From Hymenobacter glacialis (GTDB lineage Bacteria > Bacteroidota > Bacteroidia > Cytophagales > Hymenobacteraceae), in assembly GCF_001816165.1 (NCBI RefSeq), contig NZ_MDZC01000056.1, forward strand, positions 1 through 44,431: DNA of 44,431 bases, given 5' to 3'. A model generated the notes under the pieces. The model did no database searches. It had not been told where the DNA came from and saw only the letters and a list, made by a program, of their open reading frames with translations. The position numbers and the translations under genes are program-made. Shown piece after piece: positions 15,487-24,158 of the stretch. The first letter of the stretch is position 1; every line of letters begins with the position of its first letter.

Positions 15487-16755
15487 CTACAGTGCCTTGA
15501 TATTCAGCGATACCGCCACATCTGTGGCAGAGGTGCGGTTGATGCTGGTTACCTGCACCACCGCGTACTGGTCGAGGCCGCGTAGCTTGGTGATGATGAC
15601 ATCGCCCACCACAATGTTATCGAGCGTAGTTACCTGAGATGCCGCCGCGGTGGCATTGTAAAGCTGCCGAATGCTGGTGAGCGTGGCCGCGTTATAAACG
15701 GCCGTGGTGGAGCGCACCAGGCGCGTGTTGGTGCTCAGCGTGCGGAACTGCACCTGGTTGGTAGCAGTGCTGCTGATGACCAAGTCCTTGCTGGTGGCCG
15801 GGCCGGCCGCCGCCACTGCGGCAAACGTGGTGAGGTCGTAAGCCGCCAGGTCGCCGCCGGTGGTGCCGGTGTAGGTGAGCGCGGCCGTGCGGATGGTGGC
15901 GCTAAAGGGCGTGGGCGCCACCGGCGTAATGGCCGCCACCGTGACCGATGCCGTGCGCGCGGGCGTGCGCACCTTGGCCTCGAAGCGGAGCACCACGGGC
16001 TGCCCGGCGCTGCCGGCGGGCAGGGGTACATCCACGTTTTGGGTGAGTTGGGCACCACTATTGGCAGTCTTGATACGCACCACCCGGCGTTCGGTCGCTG
16101 TGCCTACTTTGGCCCATACCACCAGGCTGTCAAGGTCTTTGTAAAGCGTGCCGGCGGGCACGGCCGCGGTGGAGGGCGGCACCGGCGCGGTGGTAATGCC
16201 CCCGGCGTTCAGGGTCACGTTATAGCGCACCACGTCGCCGGGCGCGGGAGAGCCGGCAGCGGGTACGGTCACGTTGGTGGGGCCGGAGTTCACCACAATG
16301 GTGGGGGTAGCTTCGGCCAGACGGTAGTAGAAAGTGCGGGTTTTGCTTTGGCCGTTGGTGCTTTCTATGCGGGCGTCTACGCGTACCAGCGCCTTGTTGG
16401 CGCCGGCGGGTACCGTGTACCGGACTGCGAGCGTATCGGCCCGTTTCAGGCGGGAAAACGCTGGCGCATACGGGATGGTTTGCACCGCTACCGAGTCGCG
16501 CGAGGGCTCTACTTTTTGCAGAATCACTACCTGCTTGATGGGGTCGGTTTGCGGAGCGAACTGCAGCTCAAACGTGACGATTTCGCCGGTGGCGTACTTG
16601 GTAGCCGTGTTGAGCGCATTGCCAAGGAAGGTGGGAAACTGCGGCCCAACTTCGGTGTAGTAGTCATCAAGCTCGTCTTTCTTGCACCCCGTGGCCAGCA
16701 CGGCCAGCAGCAGGAGCAAGCGGGGCCAGGCCCCGGTTTTTATTTTTGAATGCAT
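15487..16755 (-). CDS. Surface lipoprotein of the first SusCD operon (SusE/F-position)
   Basis: The 422-residue protein has a lipoprotein signal with the lipobox LATGC (C24) followed by KKDE. The rest is rich in beta-strand and T/V/A residues, consistent with two or three Ig-like domains. I do not recognise a named family. It is the last gene of a susC-susD-lipoprotein operon and starts 71 bp after the susD stop. In such operons the third gene is often a surface glycan-binding protein (SusE/SusF position); that role is inferred from position only. The terminator at 15423 lies just after its stop. Confidence 0.8.
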   Translation of the reverse strand: MHSKIKTGAWPRLLLLLAVLATGCKKDELDDYYTEVGPQFPTFLGNALNTATKYATGEIVTFELQFAPQTDPIKQVVILQKVEPSRDSVAVQTIPYAPAFSRLKRADTLAVRYTVPAGANKALVRVDARIESTNGQSKTRTFYYRLAEATPTIVVNSGPTNVTVPAAGSPAPGDVVRYNVTLNAGGITTAPVPPSTAAVPAGTLYKDLDSLVVWAKVGTATERRVVRIKTANSGAQLTQNVDVPLPAGSAGQPVVLRFEAKVRTPARTASVTVAAITPVAPTPFSATIRTAALTYTGTTGGDLAAYDLTTFAAVAAAGPATSKDLVISSTATNQVQFRTLSTNTRLVRSTTAVYNAATLTSIRQLYNATAAASQVTTLDNIVVGDVIITKLRGLDQYAVVQVTSINRTSATDVAVSLNIKAL

Positions 16756-16826
16756 GGTGCTTGTTCGGTTAGGGTTTCGGCCCGGGGGCCAGAAGGAAAG
16801 GGCCGGTCATCACGCCGGCGGGCCAC

Positions 16827-18377
16827 TCAGGGCATGTCGAACCAAAGGGGGCGCGTGATGTAGTCGGGCTCGTTGCCGCCGACGCGAGCCACTTCGTTGG
16901 GGTTGGCGGTTACCTCGGTAGCGCCCGGCAGCAGGCGGCGCGGGTAGCGGCGCGTGGGGTCGGCCTGGCCCGACACGATGCTGTTGGCTCCCACCGGGTA
17001 GAGGAAGTTGACGTAGGTGGCCGGGTCAAAATCGAGGCGGCGCAGGTCCGACCACGAATCCGGGTTCAGGAACATGGCAATGTATTTCTGCTCCATGATG
17101 GACCGCAGCGTGACGGCCGTCGCAGTCTGAGGCATGGCCGCGCTGGCCAAATAGGCCGTAATCTGCGCCTCGGTGATGACCGGGAACGTAACAGTGGGCG
17201 GCGCGAAGGTACCCCCGGCCCCAATCTTGCGCATGTGGGCCCGCACGCCTTCTTGCAATGAGGCCAGGGCCTTGGCCGTGTTGCCAGCGCGGAAAGCCGC
17301 TTCGGCCTCAATAAACTTGACCTCGTGGTAGGTAATAACCTCGTAGTAGCCCAGGTCGCGGGCGTACCAGCTGGCGTAGAAGTCGGTGGTAGTGGTGCTG
17401 CCGGGGGCCACGTTGGTGCCGGCCGGAGTCGTGACGCCGGGCCGCCCGCCGGTGCTGGTAGTGGGCGCAATAACGCCGAAGCGCGGGTCAACTACGCCGG
17501 TAAAAGTGGTGCCGTTCAGGTAATTGATGAGGTTGGTTGAGAACGTGGCGCCGCCGAAGTTGGAGCGGGTGATGCCGAAGATGTTGGTGGTGTTCACGAG
17601 CGGCGCCACGGGCGTCTGGAACTGCAGCTGGGCGTCGTCGGCGCTGCTGCGGAAAGCCAGGGCGCACAGGGCCTGCACGGCGGCGGGGTCGTAGCTGGCT
17701 TTTTTGGTGAGGTGCTGGGCCTGGCGGGCCTTGAGGGCGTAAGCCAGGCGCGTCCATTTGCCGGGGTCGCCTTTGTAGAGGATATCGCCGCTTTCGCTGG
17801 GCGACGTGCTGTAAAATGGGCGCTTTTGGCTGCTTGCGGGCTTGGCCATTTCCACCACGCCCTCGTCGCAGAGGCGGTTGATGTCGCCGTAGAGCTTTTC
17901 CTGCGGGTCGTACTTGGGCGTAAAATTGGCCCCGCCCTGGTAGGCTTCCGAGAAGGGCACGTCGCCCAGCATGTCGGTGAGGTGGGCCAGAATCATGGCC
18001 TGCATGATTTTGCCGGCTCCCACAAAGTACGAGGAGCCTTCTTCCTCCGCGGCCTTTACCATGCCGGGAATGTTACCGCCCGACTGAAAATAGGAAAAGT
18101 TGAAGGTGTTGGTGCTCTGGGCGTTCGTGAAAAAGTACTGGTCGTTGGCGCTGGTAGGCGTTCGGTTTACAATGTACTGGGTGATGTAATTCACGCGCAA
18201 CGCCGAGAACATCTGGGTTTGAATGCCATTGGAAATAATGCCAGGCAAAATAAAATTGGGCGTGGCAACAGTCGGGTTGTTGGGGTTGGTGTTCACGTCG
18301 AGAAACTTCTCGCATGCCGTGAGGGCGCTGCCACCAAGCAGCAGGCCCAGCCCAAGCAGGTATTTCTTAGTTATCAT
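16827..18377 (-). CDS. SusD/RagB-family outer-membrane lipoprotein
   Basis: The 516-residue protein starts with a lipoprotein signal (SALTAC, C22), followed by EKFLDVNTNPNNP, a typical SusD opening. The TPR-like SusD fold shows as LAHLTDMLGDVPFSEAY and YEVITYHEVKFIEAEAAFRAGN, with a conserved C-terminal segment on the expected SGQADPTRRYPRRL pattern. It fits the SusD-like-2 subfamily. SusD proteins form the lid over the SusC channel and capture ligands at the cell surface. The partner susC lies 102 bp upstream, with a hairpin between the two genes. The ligand is unknown. Confidence 0.95.
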   Translation of the reverse strand: MITKKYLLGLGLLLGGSALTACEKFLDVNTNPNNPTVATPNFILPGIISNGIQTQMFSALRVNYITQYIVNRTPTSANDQYFFTNAQSTNTFNFSYFQSGGNIPGMVKAAEEEGSSYFVGAGKIMQAMILAHLTDMLGDVPFSEAYQGGANFTPKYDPQEKLYGDINRLCDEGVVEMAKPASSQKRPFYSTSPSESGDILYKGDPGKWTRLAYALKARQAQHLTKKASYDPAAVQALCALAFRSSADDAQLQFQTPVAPLVNTTNIFGITRSNFGGATFSTNLINYLNGTTFTGVVDPRFGVIAPTTSTGGRPGVTTPAGTNVAPGSTTTTDFYASWYARDLGYYEVITYHEVKFIEAEAAFRAGNTAKALASLQEGVRAHMRKIGAGGTFAPPTVTFPVITEAQITAYLASAAMPQTATAVTLRSIMEQKYIAMFLNPDSWSDLRRLDFDPATYVNFLYPVGANSIVSGQADPTRRYPRRLLPGATEVTANPNEVARVGGNEPDYITRPLWFDMP

Positions 18378-18404
18378 ATCGCAAGTGTCGATTAGTAGTT
18401 AAGG

Positions 18405-18480
18405 ATTGTCAGCATCGGGGCCGGAGGGCTGTAAGCAGGTGCGATGCAGCCTGCTCCACAGCTCACCGACCCCTGACAAT
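18405..18480. repeat. Intercistronic hairpin between susC-1 and susD-1
   Basis: The outer arms ATTGTCAG (18405-18412) and CTGACAAT (18473-18480) pair perfectly. Inner pairings GGGCTGT with ACAGCTC and AGCAGG with CCTGCT extend the stem. One outer arm overlaps the susC stop codon. No T-run follows on the minus strand, so it may be a processing or stabilising structure rather than a terminator. Confidence 0.65.
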
Positions 18481-21400
18481 TAGAAGTTTACCCGCAGGCC
18501 CATGTCAACCCCGCGCGTAGCCGGAACGTTGCCATAATCGAACCCGCCCGAACCGCCGCCGCGTACACCGGCACCGGCCGCCGACGTTTCGGGGTCGGCG
18601 CCGGAGTAGTTGGTCAGCAGCACCAGGTTGCGGCCGGTCACGCTCAGTTCCACGCTCTTGATGAACTTGGTAGCGCTCAGCCAGGACACCGGCAGGCCGT
18701 AGCTCAGGGTCATGTAGCGCAGGCGGGCCCACGAGCCGTCTTCGATGAAGGCCGTGCCGGCGGCGCCCAGAATGCTGGTGTAGTAAGCCTGGGTGAGCTC
18801 CACGGGCCGGGTGTTGGGCGTGAAGGTGCCGTCGGAGTTGCGCACCACGCCATCGAATACAACCTGCTTGTAGCGGTCGGCGGTGCGGGTCGAGGTGCCC
18901 ACCGTGGTCTGGTACCAGTCGTTGCCGTTAATCACCACGCCGCCCACGCGGAAGTCGAGCAGCGAAGTCAGCGACAAGCCTTTGTAAGTAAAGGTGTTGG
19001 TGAACTGGGTGGTGAAGCGCGGGGCCCGGTTGCCGGCGTAGGCAAAGGCCGGGCTCACCACTGGATAGCCCGTGGCCCCGTTGATGATGATTTTGCCGTT
19101 ATCGGGGCTGTTGGGGTCGTTTACGCGGCTGAAGTCCGAAGCGCCCACGCCCGAGATGGGCCGGCCGGGGAATGCGCCGCCCTGGTGCACGTTGGTGATG
19201 AAGGCGTCGGACTGGAACACCACCGTGAGGGGATTCGGCAGCTCTTCTACGCGGTTGGTGTTGTGGTAGAAGTTGGCAATAACATCCCAGGTGAAGCCCG
19301 AAGCGGTTTTCACGGGCGTGCCGGTGATGGCAATTTCCTGGCCTTCGTTGGTCACGATGCCGCCGTTGATGTACTGCAGGATGAAGCCTGCAGCCTGGCT
19401 CACGCGGGGCGCAATGAGCTGGTCGCGGGTGCGGGAGTAATAGTAGTTGAAGTCCAGCCCCAGCCGGTTTTTCAGGAATTGCAGCTTCACGCCGGCTTCG
19501 TAGGTGCGGGTGCGTTCGGGCTTCAGGTTGGGGTTCGAGCCGAAGAAGTCGTTGCGGAAGCCGCCGCCAATGAACTGGTTTTGCGTGAGGGCCGACAGCA
19601 CGCGGTAGGGGCCGGTGTCGCGGCCTACTTCGGCCACCGAGGCCCGCAGCTGGCCGTAGTTGAGGATATTGTTCTGCTCCAGGCCCAGCGTCTTGCTGAA
19701 CTCGTAGCCCAGGCCGGCCGAGCCGTAGAGAAAGCCCTTGCCAAATATTTTGCCTTCGTCGGGCCGGGGCAGCGTCGACGACTGGTCGTAGCGGGCCTGC
19801 AGCTCCAGAAACACCTGGTTGAAGAAGGTGGTGTTCAGGCGGGCAAAGTTGCCGATGAGGTGGCGCGTGGCATCGCGCTGCAACGCATTGCGGTTCACGG
19901 TGTTGTTCAGACCGATGAAGGTCGGATTCTGGAAAATCAGGCCGATGTAGTCCACGGCCTCGCTTTCGTTTGCCTCAATGGTGTTGCCCAGTATCAGCGA
20001 ACCGCTCAGGTTGTCGTTCACGGTGTGCGAGAGCGTGGCCAGGCTGGTGGCCGTAATCAGGCGCGACTGCACCACGCTTTCGGCTAGGCCGCCGTTCTGA
20101 TTGCCTACCTGCGAGGTGCCCACGGCGCGCACCGAAGTGGTGCGCGTGGTGTACAGGTCGGTGCCGATGTTGTGGCTGAGCCGCAGCCAGTTGGTGGCCT
20201 TAAACCCCAGTTGCACGTTGCCGATGAAGCGGTTGGTCCGGTCGGTCTGGGGGTTGTTCCGCACCGTCCAGTACGGGTTGTCGGCGTCGGCGTCGGTGCC
20301 GTTGCCCAGAGCCAGCAAGCGGCGGCGGCTGCCGTCGGGGTTGAGGAAGTTGCGGGCATCGTCGTCGCGGGGCCAGTTGAGCAAGCTCAGCATAAAGCCG
20401 CCCGACGAGCCAAACAGGCCCGGGCCCTGAATGGGCCGTTCGCCGCCCGAGGTCAGGTACTGGCTTGAGCCGCTCACGCTCAGCTTGGGCGAAATCTCAG
20501 CCGTACCCGACAGGCGCACCGTGCTTTTGTCGTAGCGGCTGCTGGGTGTCACACCGGTCTGCTCCAGGTTGGAGGCCGACACAAAAAAGTTGGCCTTCTC
20601 CGACCCGCCCGACATGTTCAGGAAGTTCTGAAAGGTTTGGCCCTTCTGGTAAAAGTTGCGCAGGTTGTCGTACACTTCCTGTCCCGGCGCAAAGCGCGGG
20701 CCGTAGGAGATGCGCGTGGCCGCGTCGAAAATGCCGTTGGAGCCGCGGCCGTACTCGCTCTGCATTTTGGGCAGGCGGTTCACTGCATCCACCGAGTACT
20801 GGGTGCGGAAGTTGAGCGTGGTGCGGCCGGCCACGCCTTTTTTGGTGGTAATCACCACGGCGCCGTTGGCGGCGCGCAGGCCGTAAAGGGCGGCGGCGGC
20901 GGGGCCTTTCAGCACCGTGATGCTGGCAATGTCTTCGGGGTTGAGGTCGCCGGCGCGGTTGGCCGAGCCCACCGAGCGGCCCAGCAGGCCGTTGAACGCC
21001 GAGCCGCCGCCCGGCGCCGTGCTCTCCTGAAACGAGCTGTTGTCCATTATCATCCCGTCGATGACGAACAGGGGCTGGTTGTCGCCATCGAGCGAGGTGC
21101 CGCCCCGAATGATGATGGAAGCACCCTCGCCCGGCGAGCCGCCCGACGAGGTGATGTTGACGCCGGCCACCTTGCCCTGCAGCGCGTTCACCACGTTGGT
21201 TTGGCGCGAGTCAATGATGTCCTTGGCCTTCACTTCCTGCACGGCCGTTACCAGTTCGCGCTTGTCCTGGGCAATATTGTAGGCCGTCACCACCACCTCG
21301 TCGAGGCCGGTGGTGCTTTCCTTCAAACTCAGGCTGAGGGTGGCGTCGGAGCCCACGGTGCGCTCCTGCGGCGTGTAGCCGATGAAGCTGAACACCAGCA

Positions 21401-21614
21401 CCGCGCCGGGGGCCGCCTGCACGGCATAGCGGCCGTCGGCCCCGGTGGTGCTGCCCACGGTGGTGCCTTTCACCAGCACGGTCACGCCCGGCAGCGGGCT
21501 TTGGTCAGTGGCCGAAGTCACGGTGCCGGTCACGGTGCCGGGCGCCTGGGCCCAGCCGGGAGGCGCCAGCAGCATGCTGAGCAAAAGGAAGAGCAACCAG
21601 TATTTTTTTTTCAT
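18480..21614 (-). CDS. SusC/RagA-family TonB-linked outer-membrane protein
   Basis: From the ATG at 21614 the product is 1044 residues; the frame extends upstream to 21752 but only adds non-signal sequence. A signal peptide ending in PPGWAQA is followed by a carboxypeptidase-regulatory-like domain (about 25-95, VTGTVTSATDQSPLPGV), the SusC TonB-box-like LDEVVVTAY, the plug domain with VVNALQGKVAGVNITSSGG and PLFVIDGM, and then the 22-stranded barrel ending in phenylalanine. There is no N-terminal STN domain, so it is not a sigma/anti-sigma transducer. With the downstream SusD it imports oligomers across the outer membrane. The amino-sugar genes diverging from it suggest, but do not prove, a peptidoglycan- or chitin-type ligand. 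Confidence 0.96.
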   Translation of the reverse strand: MKKKYWLLFLLLSMLLAPPGWAQAPGTVTGTVTSATDQSPLPGVTVLVKGTTVGSTTGADGRYAVQAAPGAVLVFSFIGYTPQERTVGSDATLSLSLKESTTGLDEVVVTAYNIAQDKRELVTAVQEVKAKDIIDSRQTNVVNALQGKVAGVNITSSGGSPGEGASIIIRGGTSLDGDNQPLFVIDGMIMDNSSFQESTAPGGGSAFNGLLGRSVGSANRAGDLNPEDIASITVLKGPAAAALYGLRAANGAVVITTKKGVAGRTTLNFRTQYSVDAVNRLPKMQSEYGRGSNGIFDAATRISYGPRFAPGQEVYDNLRNFYQKGQTFQNFLNMSGGSEKANFFVSASNLEQTGVTPSSRYDKSTVRLSGTAEISPKLSVSGSSQYLTSGGERPIQGPGLFGSSGGFMLSLLNWPRDDDARNFLNPDGSRRRLLALGNGTDADADNPYWTVRNNPQTDRTNRFIGNVQLGFKATNWLRLSHNIGTDLYTTRTTSVRAVGTSQVGNQNGGLAESVVQSRLITATSLATLSHTVNDNLSGSLILGNTIEANESEAVDYIGLIFQNPTFIGLNNTVNRNALQRDATRHLIGNFARLNTTFFNQVFLELQARYDQSSTLPRPDEGKIFGKGFLYGSAGLGYEFSKTLGLEQNNILNYGQLRASVAEVGRDTGPYRVLSALTQNQFIGGGFRNDFFGSNPNLKPERTRTYEAGVKLQFLKNRLGLDFNYYYSRTRDQLIAPRVSQAAGFILQYINGGIVTNEGQEIAITGTPVKTASGFTWDVIANFYHNTNRVEELPNPLTVVFQSDAFITNVHQGGAFPGRPISGVGASDFSRVNDPNSPDNGKIIINGATGYPVVSPAFAYAGNRAPRFTTQFTNTFTYKGLSLTSLLDFRVGGVVINGNDWYQTTVGTSTRTADRYKQVVFDGVVRNSDGTFTPNTRPVELTQAYYTSILGAAGTAFIEDGSWARLRYMTLSYGLPVSWLSATKFIKSVELSVTGRNLVLLTNYSGADPETSAAGAGVRGGGSGGFDYGNVPATRGVDMGLRVNF

Positions 21615-22003
21615 AGAAAAGTAAATTGGGCGGGAAATGAAGGAAAAAAGGACGGGAAACAAAAAAGCCGGACCCCGGCGCCGCGCGCAATCAGGTTCCG
21701 GCCAGCAAGGTCGAACAAAGCAGTACACAGCTACAACAGAATGGCTTGTCAATCATAGAACCATTGCGAAGCACCGAGGGCGAAGTGCTACAGCTTCAAA
21801 TGTGCGAAATATTCGCCTAACATTCATTTATTATTCCTCTGATTCGAAACCTTTGCGCTTATTCAATATTCAAAATTTTATTATACTAATTAGCCGTAAT
21901 TAACCACCTGCCTCACCAGGCCAGCGCCCGGCTACGGGGGCAGGCTTTGAATACCGCCCGGGTTTCACCACCTTTCCCGCCACTTTTACATCTGCTTGTT
22001 TCT
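21615..22003. promoter_or_regulatory. Divergent control region between susC-1 and nagB fusion
   Basis: This 389-bp gap has no gene. It has a GC-rich hairpin-prone part next to susC (GGACCCCGGCGCC near 21670), a short palindrome AGCAC/GTGCT near 21770-21789, and a strongly AT-rich core at 21820-21905. On the plus strand AACCTTTG (about 21850) is one base from the -7 consensus. Close to the nagB ATG, TTTC (21963) and TACATCTG (21987-21994) lie 20 nt apart, each one base off the promoter consensus. No clear minus-strand promoter was found. I assign no operator. Confidence 0.4.
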
Positions 22004-23938
22004 ATGGCTTCCACTCTTGTTGCCCTGCCCGCTACGGATGGCGCCCACCTGCCTGCTTGTCTCTATGCTGGTTCGGAAGAAGCGTCTGCCGCCGTGGCGG
22101 CCCAAATAGCCGACCTTATCCGGGCACGCGCGGCTGAGTCCAGAACCTGCGTGCTGGGCCTGGCTACCGGCTCCTCCCCCACCCGCGTCTACGAAGAGCT
22201 GGTGCGCCTGCACCGCGAAGAAGGCCTGAGCTTCCAGAACGTGGTTAGTTTCAACCTTGACGAGTATTACCCCATGCCGCCCGACTCGCTGCAGAGCTAC
22301 GTGCGCTTCATGCGCGAGTACCTGTTCGACCACGTCGACATTCGGCCCGAGAACGTGCACGTGCCCGACGGCACGGTGCCCCCCGAACAGGTAGTCGCCT
22401 ACTGCCTGGACTACGAAGCTCAGATTCGCGCGGCCGGCGGCATCGATTTGCAGCTGCTCGGCATCGGCCGCACCGGCCACATCGGTTTCAACGAGCCCGG
22501 CTCGGGTTCGGCGTCGCGCACGCGCCTTATCACCCTCGACCACGTGACGCGCACCGACGCGGCCTCGGACTTCTACGGCGAAGAAAACGTGCCGCGCCGC
22601 GCCCTCACCATGGGCGTGGGCACCATTCTGGAGGCCCGGCACATCGTGCTCATGGCCTGGGGCGAGGGCAAAGCCGCCGTGGTAAAGCGCATGGTGGAAG
22701 GCGAGGTAAGCGACACCGTGCCCGCCACCTACCTGCAGCGCCACCCGGCCGTGCAGGTGGTGCTGGACGAGGCCGCCGGCGCCGAGCTCACGCCCTGCAA
22801 AACACCCTGGCTCCAGGGCCTGCCCTGCGACTGGCACGACGCTGCCCTGGTGCGCAAAGCCGTGACCTGGCTGGCCCGCACCACAACCAAGCCCATTCTT
22901 AAGCTCACCGACGAAGCCTACAACGAAAACGGGCTATCGGAGCTGCTGGCCCAGTCGGGCCCGGCCTACGACATCAACATTCGGGTGTTCAACGAGCTGC
23001 AGCACACCATCACGGGCTGGCCCGGCGGCAAGCCCGATGCCGACGACACCTACCGGCCCGAGCGCGCCGTGCCGTTCCCGAAGCGCGTACTCATATTTTC
23101 GCCCCACCCCGACGACGACGTGATTTCGATGGGCGGCACGCTGCTGCGGCTCGTGGACCAGGGCCACGAGGTGCACGTGGCCTACCAGACCTCCGGCAAC
23201 ATCGCCGTGTTTGATGAAGAAGCCATTCGCTTCGCTGATTTCGCGGCCGAGTACGACCAGTTGTTTCAGCAAAACGACCCGGCCGGCGAGCAGTTTTATC
23301 AGCGGGTGACCAATTTCCTGCACGCCAAGGCCCCCGGCCAGGTCGACTCGGCCGAGGTTCAGCAGCTCAAGGGCGTCATTCGCCGGGGCGAGGCGCGGGC
23401 GGCCCTGCGCTACGCCGGCCTGGACCCCGCCACCCGCGCCCACTTCCAGGACCTGCCGTTTTACGAAACCGGCCGGGTGCGCAAAAAGCCGCTCGGCGAC
23501 GAAGACGTGCGCCTCACCATGGAGCTGCTGAACCGCATTCAGCCCCACCAGATTTACGCGGCCGGCGACCTGAGCGACCCGCACGGCACCCACCGCGTGT
23601 GCCTGGCGGCCATTTTCCAGGCCATTCAGCAGCTCAAAGCCTCCGGCACGCCGTGGCTGGATGACTGCTGGGTGTGGCTCTACCGCGGGGCCTGGCAGGA
23701 ATGGGACATCGACCAGATTGAGATGGCCGTGCCGCTCTCGCCGCAGGAGCTCACGCGCAAGCGCCGCGCCATTTTCAAGCACCAGAGCCAGAAGGACCGG
23801 CCCCTGTTCCCGGGCGCCGACCAGCGCGAATTCTGGCAGCGCAGCGAGGCCCGCAACCGCACCACCGCTAAGCTGTATGACGAGCTGGGCCTGCCGGAAT
23901 ACGAAGGCATTGAGGCCTTTGTGCGCTGGCAATTTTGA
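22004..23938 (+). CDS. Glucosamine-6-phosphate deaminase-like protein fused to a PIG-L deacetylase
   Basis: The 644-residue protein has two enzyme domains. The first (about 1-270) is NagB-like: ATGSSPTRVYEEL, FNLDEYY with D86 (D72 in E. coli NagB) and GRTGHIGFNEP with H159 and E164 (H143 and E148). The residue matching E. coli D141 is T157, a change in the catalytic site. The second (about 360-600) is a LmbE/PIG-L deacetylase with the zinc motif HPDDD (368-372) and later HGTH (527-530). NagB turns GlcN-6-P into fructose-6-P and ammonia; PIG-L enzymes remove N-acetyl from GlcNAc compounds. One chain could therefore do both NagA-like and NagB-like steps. This architecture is known in Bacteroidota annotation. 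I chose the ATG at 22004; anmK follows. Confidence 0.92.
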   Translation: MASTLVALPATDGAHLPACLYAGSEEASAAVAAQIADLIRARAAESRTCVLGLATGSSPTRVYEELVRLHREEGLSFQNVVSFNLDEYYPMPPDSLQSYVRFMREYLFDHVDIRPENVHVPDGTVPPEQVVAYCLDYEAQIRAAGGIDLQLLGIGRTGHIGFNEPGSGSASRTRLITLDHVTRTDAASDFYGEENVPRRALTMGVGTILEARHIVLMAWGEGKAAVVKRMVEGEVSDTVPATYLQRHPAVQVVLDEAAGAELTPCKTPWLQGLPCDWHDAALVRKAVTWLARTTTKPILKLTDEAYNENGLSELLAQSGPAYDINIRVFNELQHTITGWPGGKPDADDTYRPERAVPFPKRVLIFSPHPDDDVISMGGTLLRLVDQGHEVHVAYQTSGNIAVFDEEAIRFADFAAEYDQLFQQNDPAGEQFYQRVTNFLHAKAPGQVDSAEVQQLKGVIRRGEARAALRYAGLDPATRAHFQDLPFYETGRVRKKPLGDEDVRLTMELLNRIQPHQIYAAGDLSDPHGTHRVCLAAIFQAIQQLKASGTPWLDDCWVWLYRGAWQEWDIDQIEMAVPLSPQELTRKRRAIFKHQSQKDRPLFPGADQREFWQRSEARNRTTAKLYDELGLPEYEGIEAFVRWQF

Positions 23939-23954
23939 GAATAGGCTGAACATC

Positions 23955-24135
23955 ACTCCCCTCCTTTTTTAAGGAGGGGACGCCAAACCGCAGGTTTGGC
24001 TGGGGTGGTTGAAGTCGTTGAACGACTCGCGGCAGGGTCGTTCCATTGTCACTGTTCGGGTATCGTTCAACGAGTTCAACCACCCCCGTTCGAGCCGTTG
24101 GCTCGAACATCCCCTCCTTAAAAAAGGAGGGGAGT
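23955..24135. repeat. 181-bp nested palindromic element between nagB fusion and anmK
   Basis: The outer arms ACTCCCCTCCTTTTTT and AAAAAAGGAGGGGAGT pair perfectly over 16 bp. An inner pair of about 25 nt (24001-24025 and 24062-24086, GGTGGTTGAA...GTTGAACGA) matches at about 23 positions. Each half also has its own small hairpin: CCAAACC/GGTTTGG at left and GTTCGAGCC/GGCTCGAAC at right. It occupies most of the 220-bp gap, has no coding capacity and looks like a MITE-type mobile or dispersed element. Confidence 0.85.
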
Positions 24136-24158
24136 TGGTCGTTCTATATCCTTCCGCT

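Noticed and set aside
21947..22003. Upstream start for the NagB/PIG-L fusion
   Set aside because: The extra 19 residues are not part of the NagB fold. The ATG at 22004 fits family length and a nearby weak promoter box.
24009..24158. Upstream extension of anmK
   Set aside because: The added codons lie inside the palindromic element. AnmK homology begins after the ATG at 24159.
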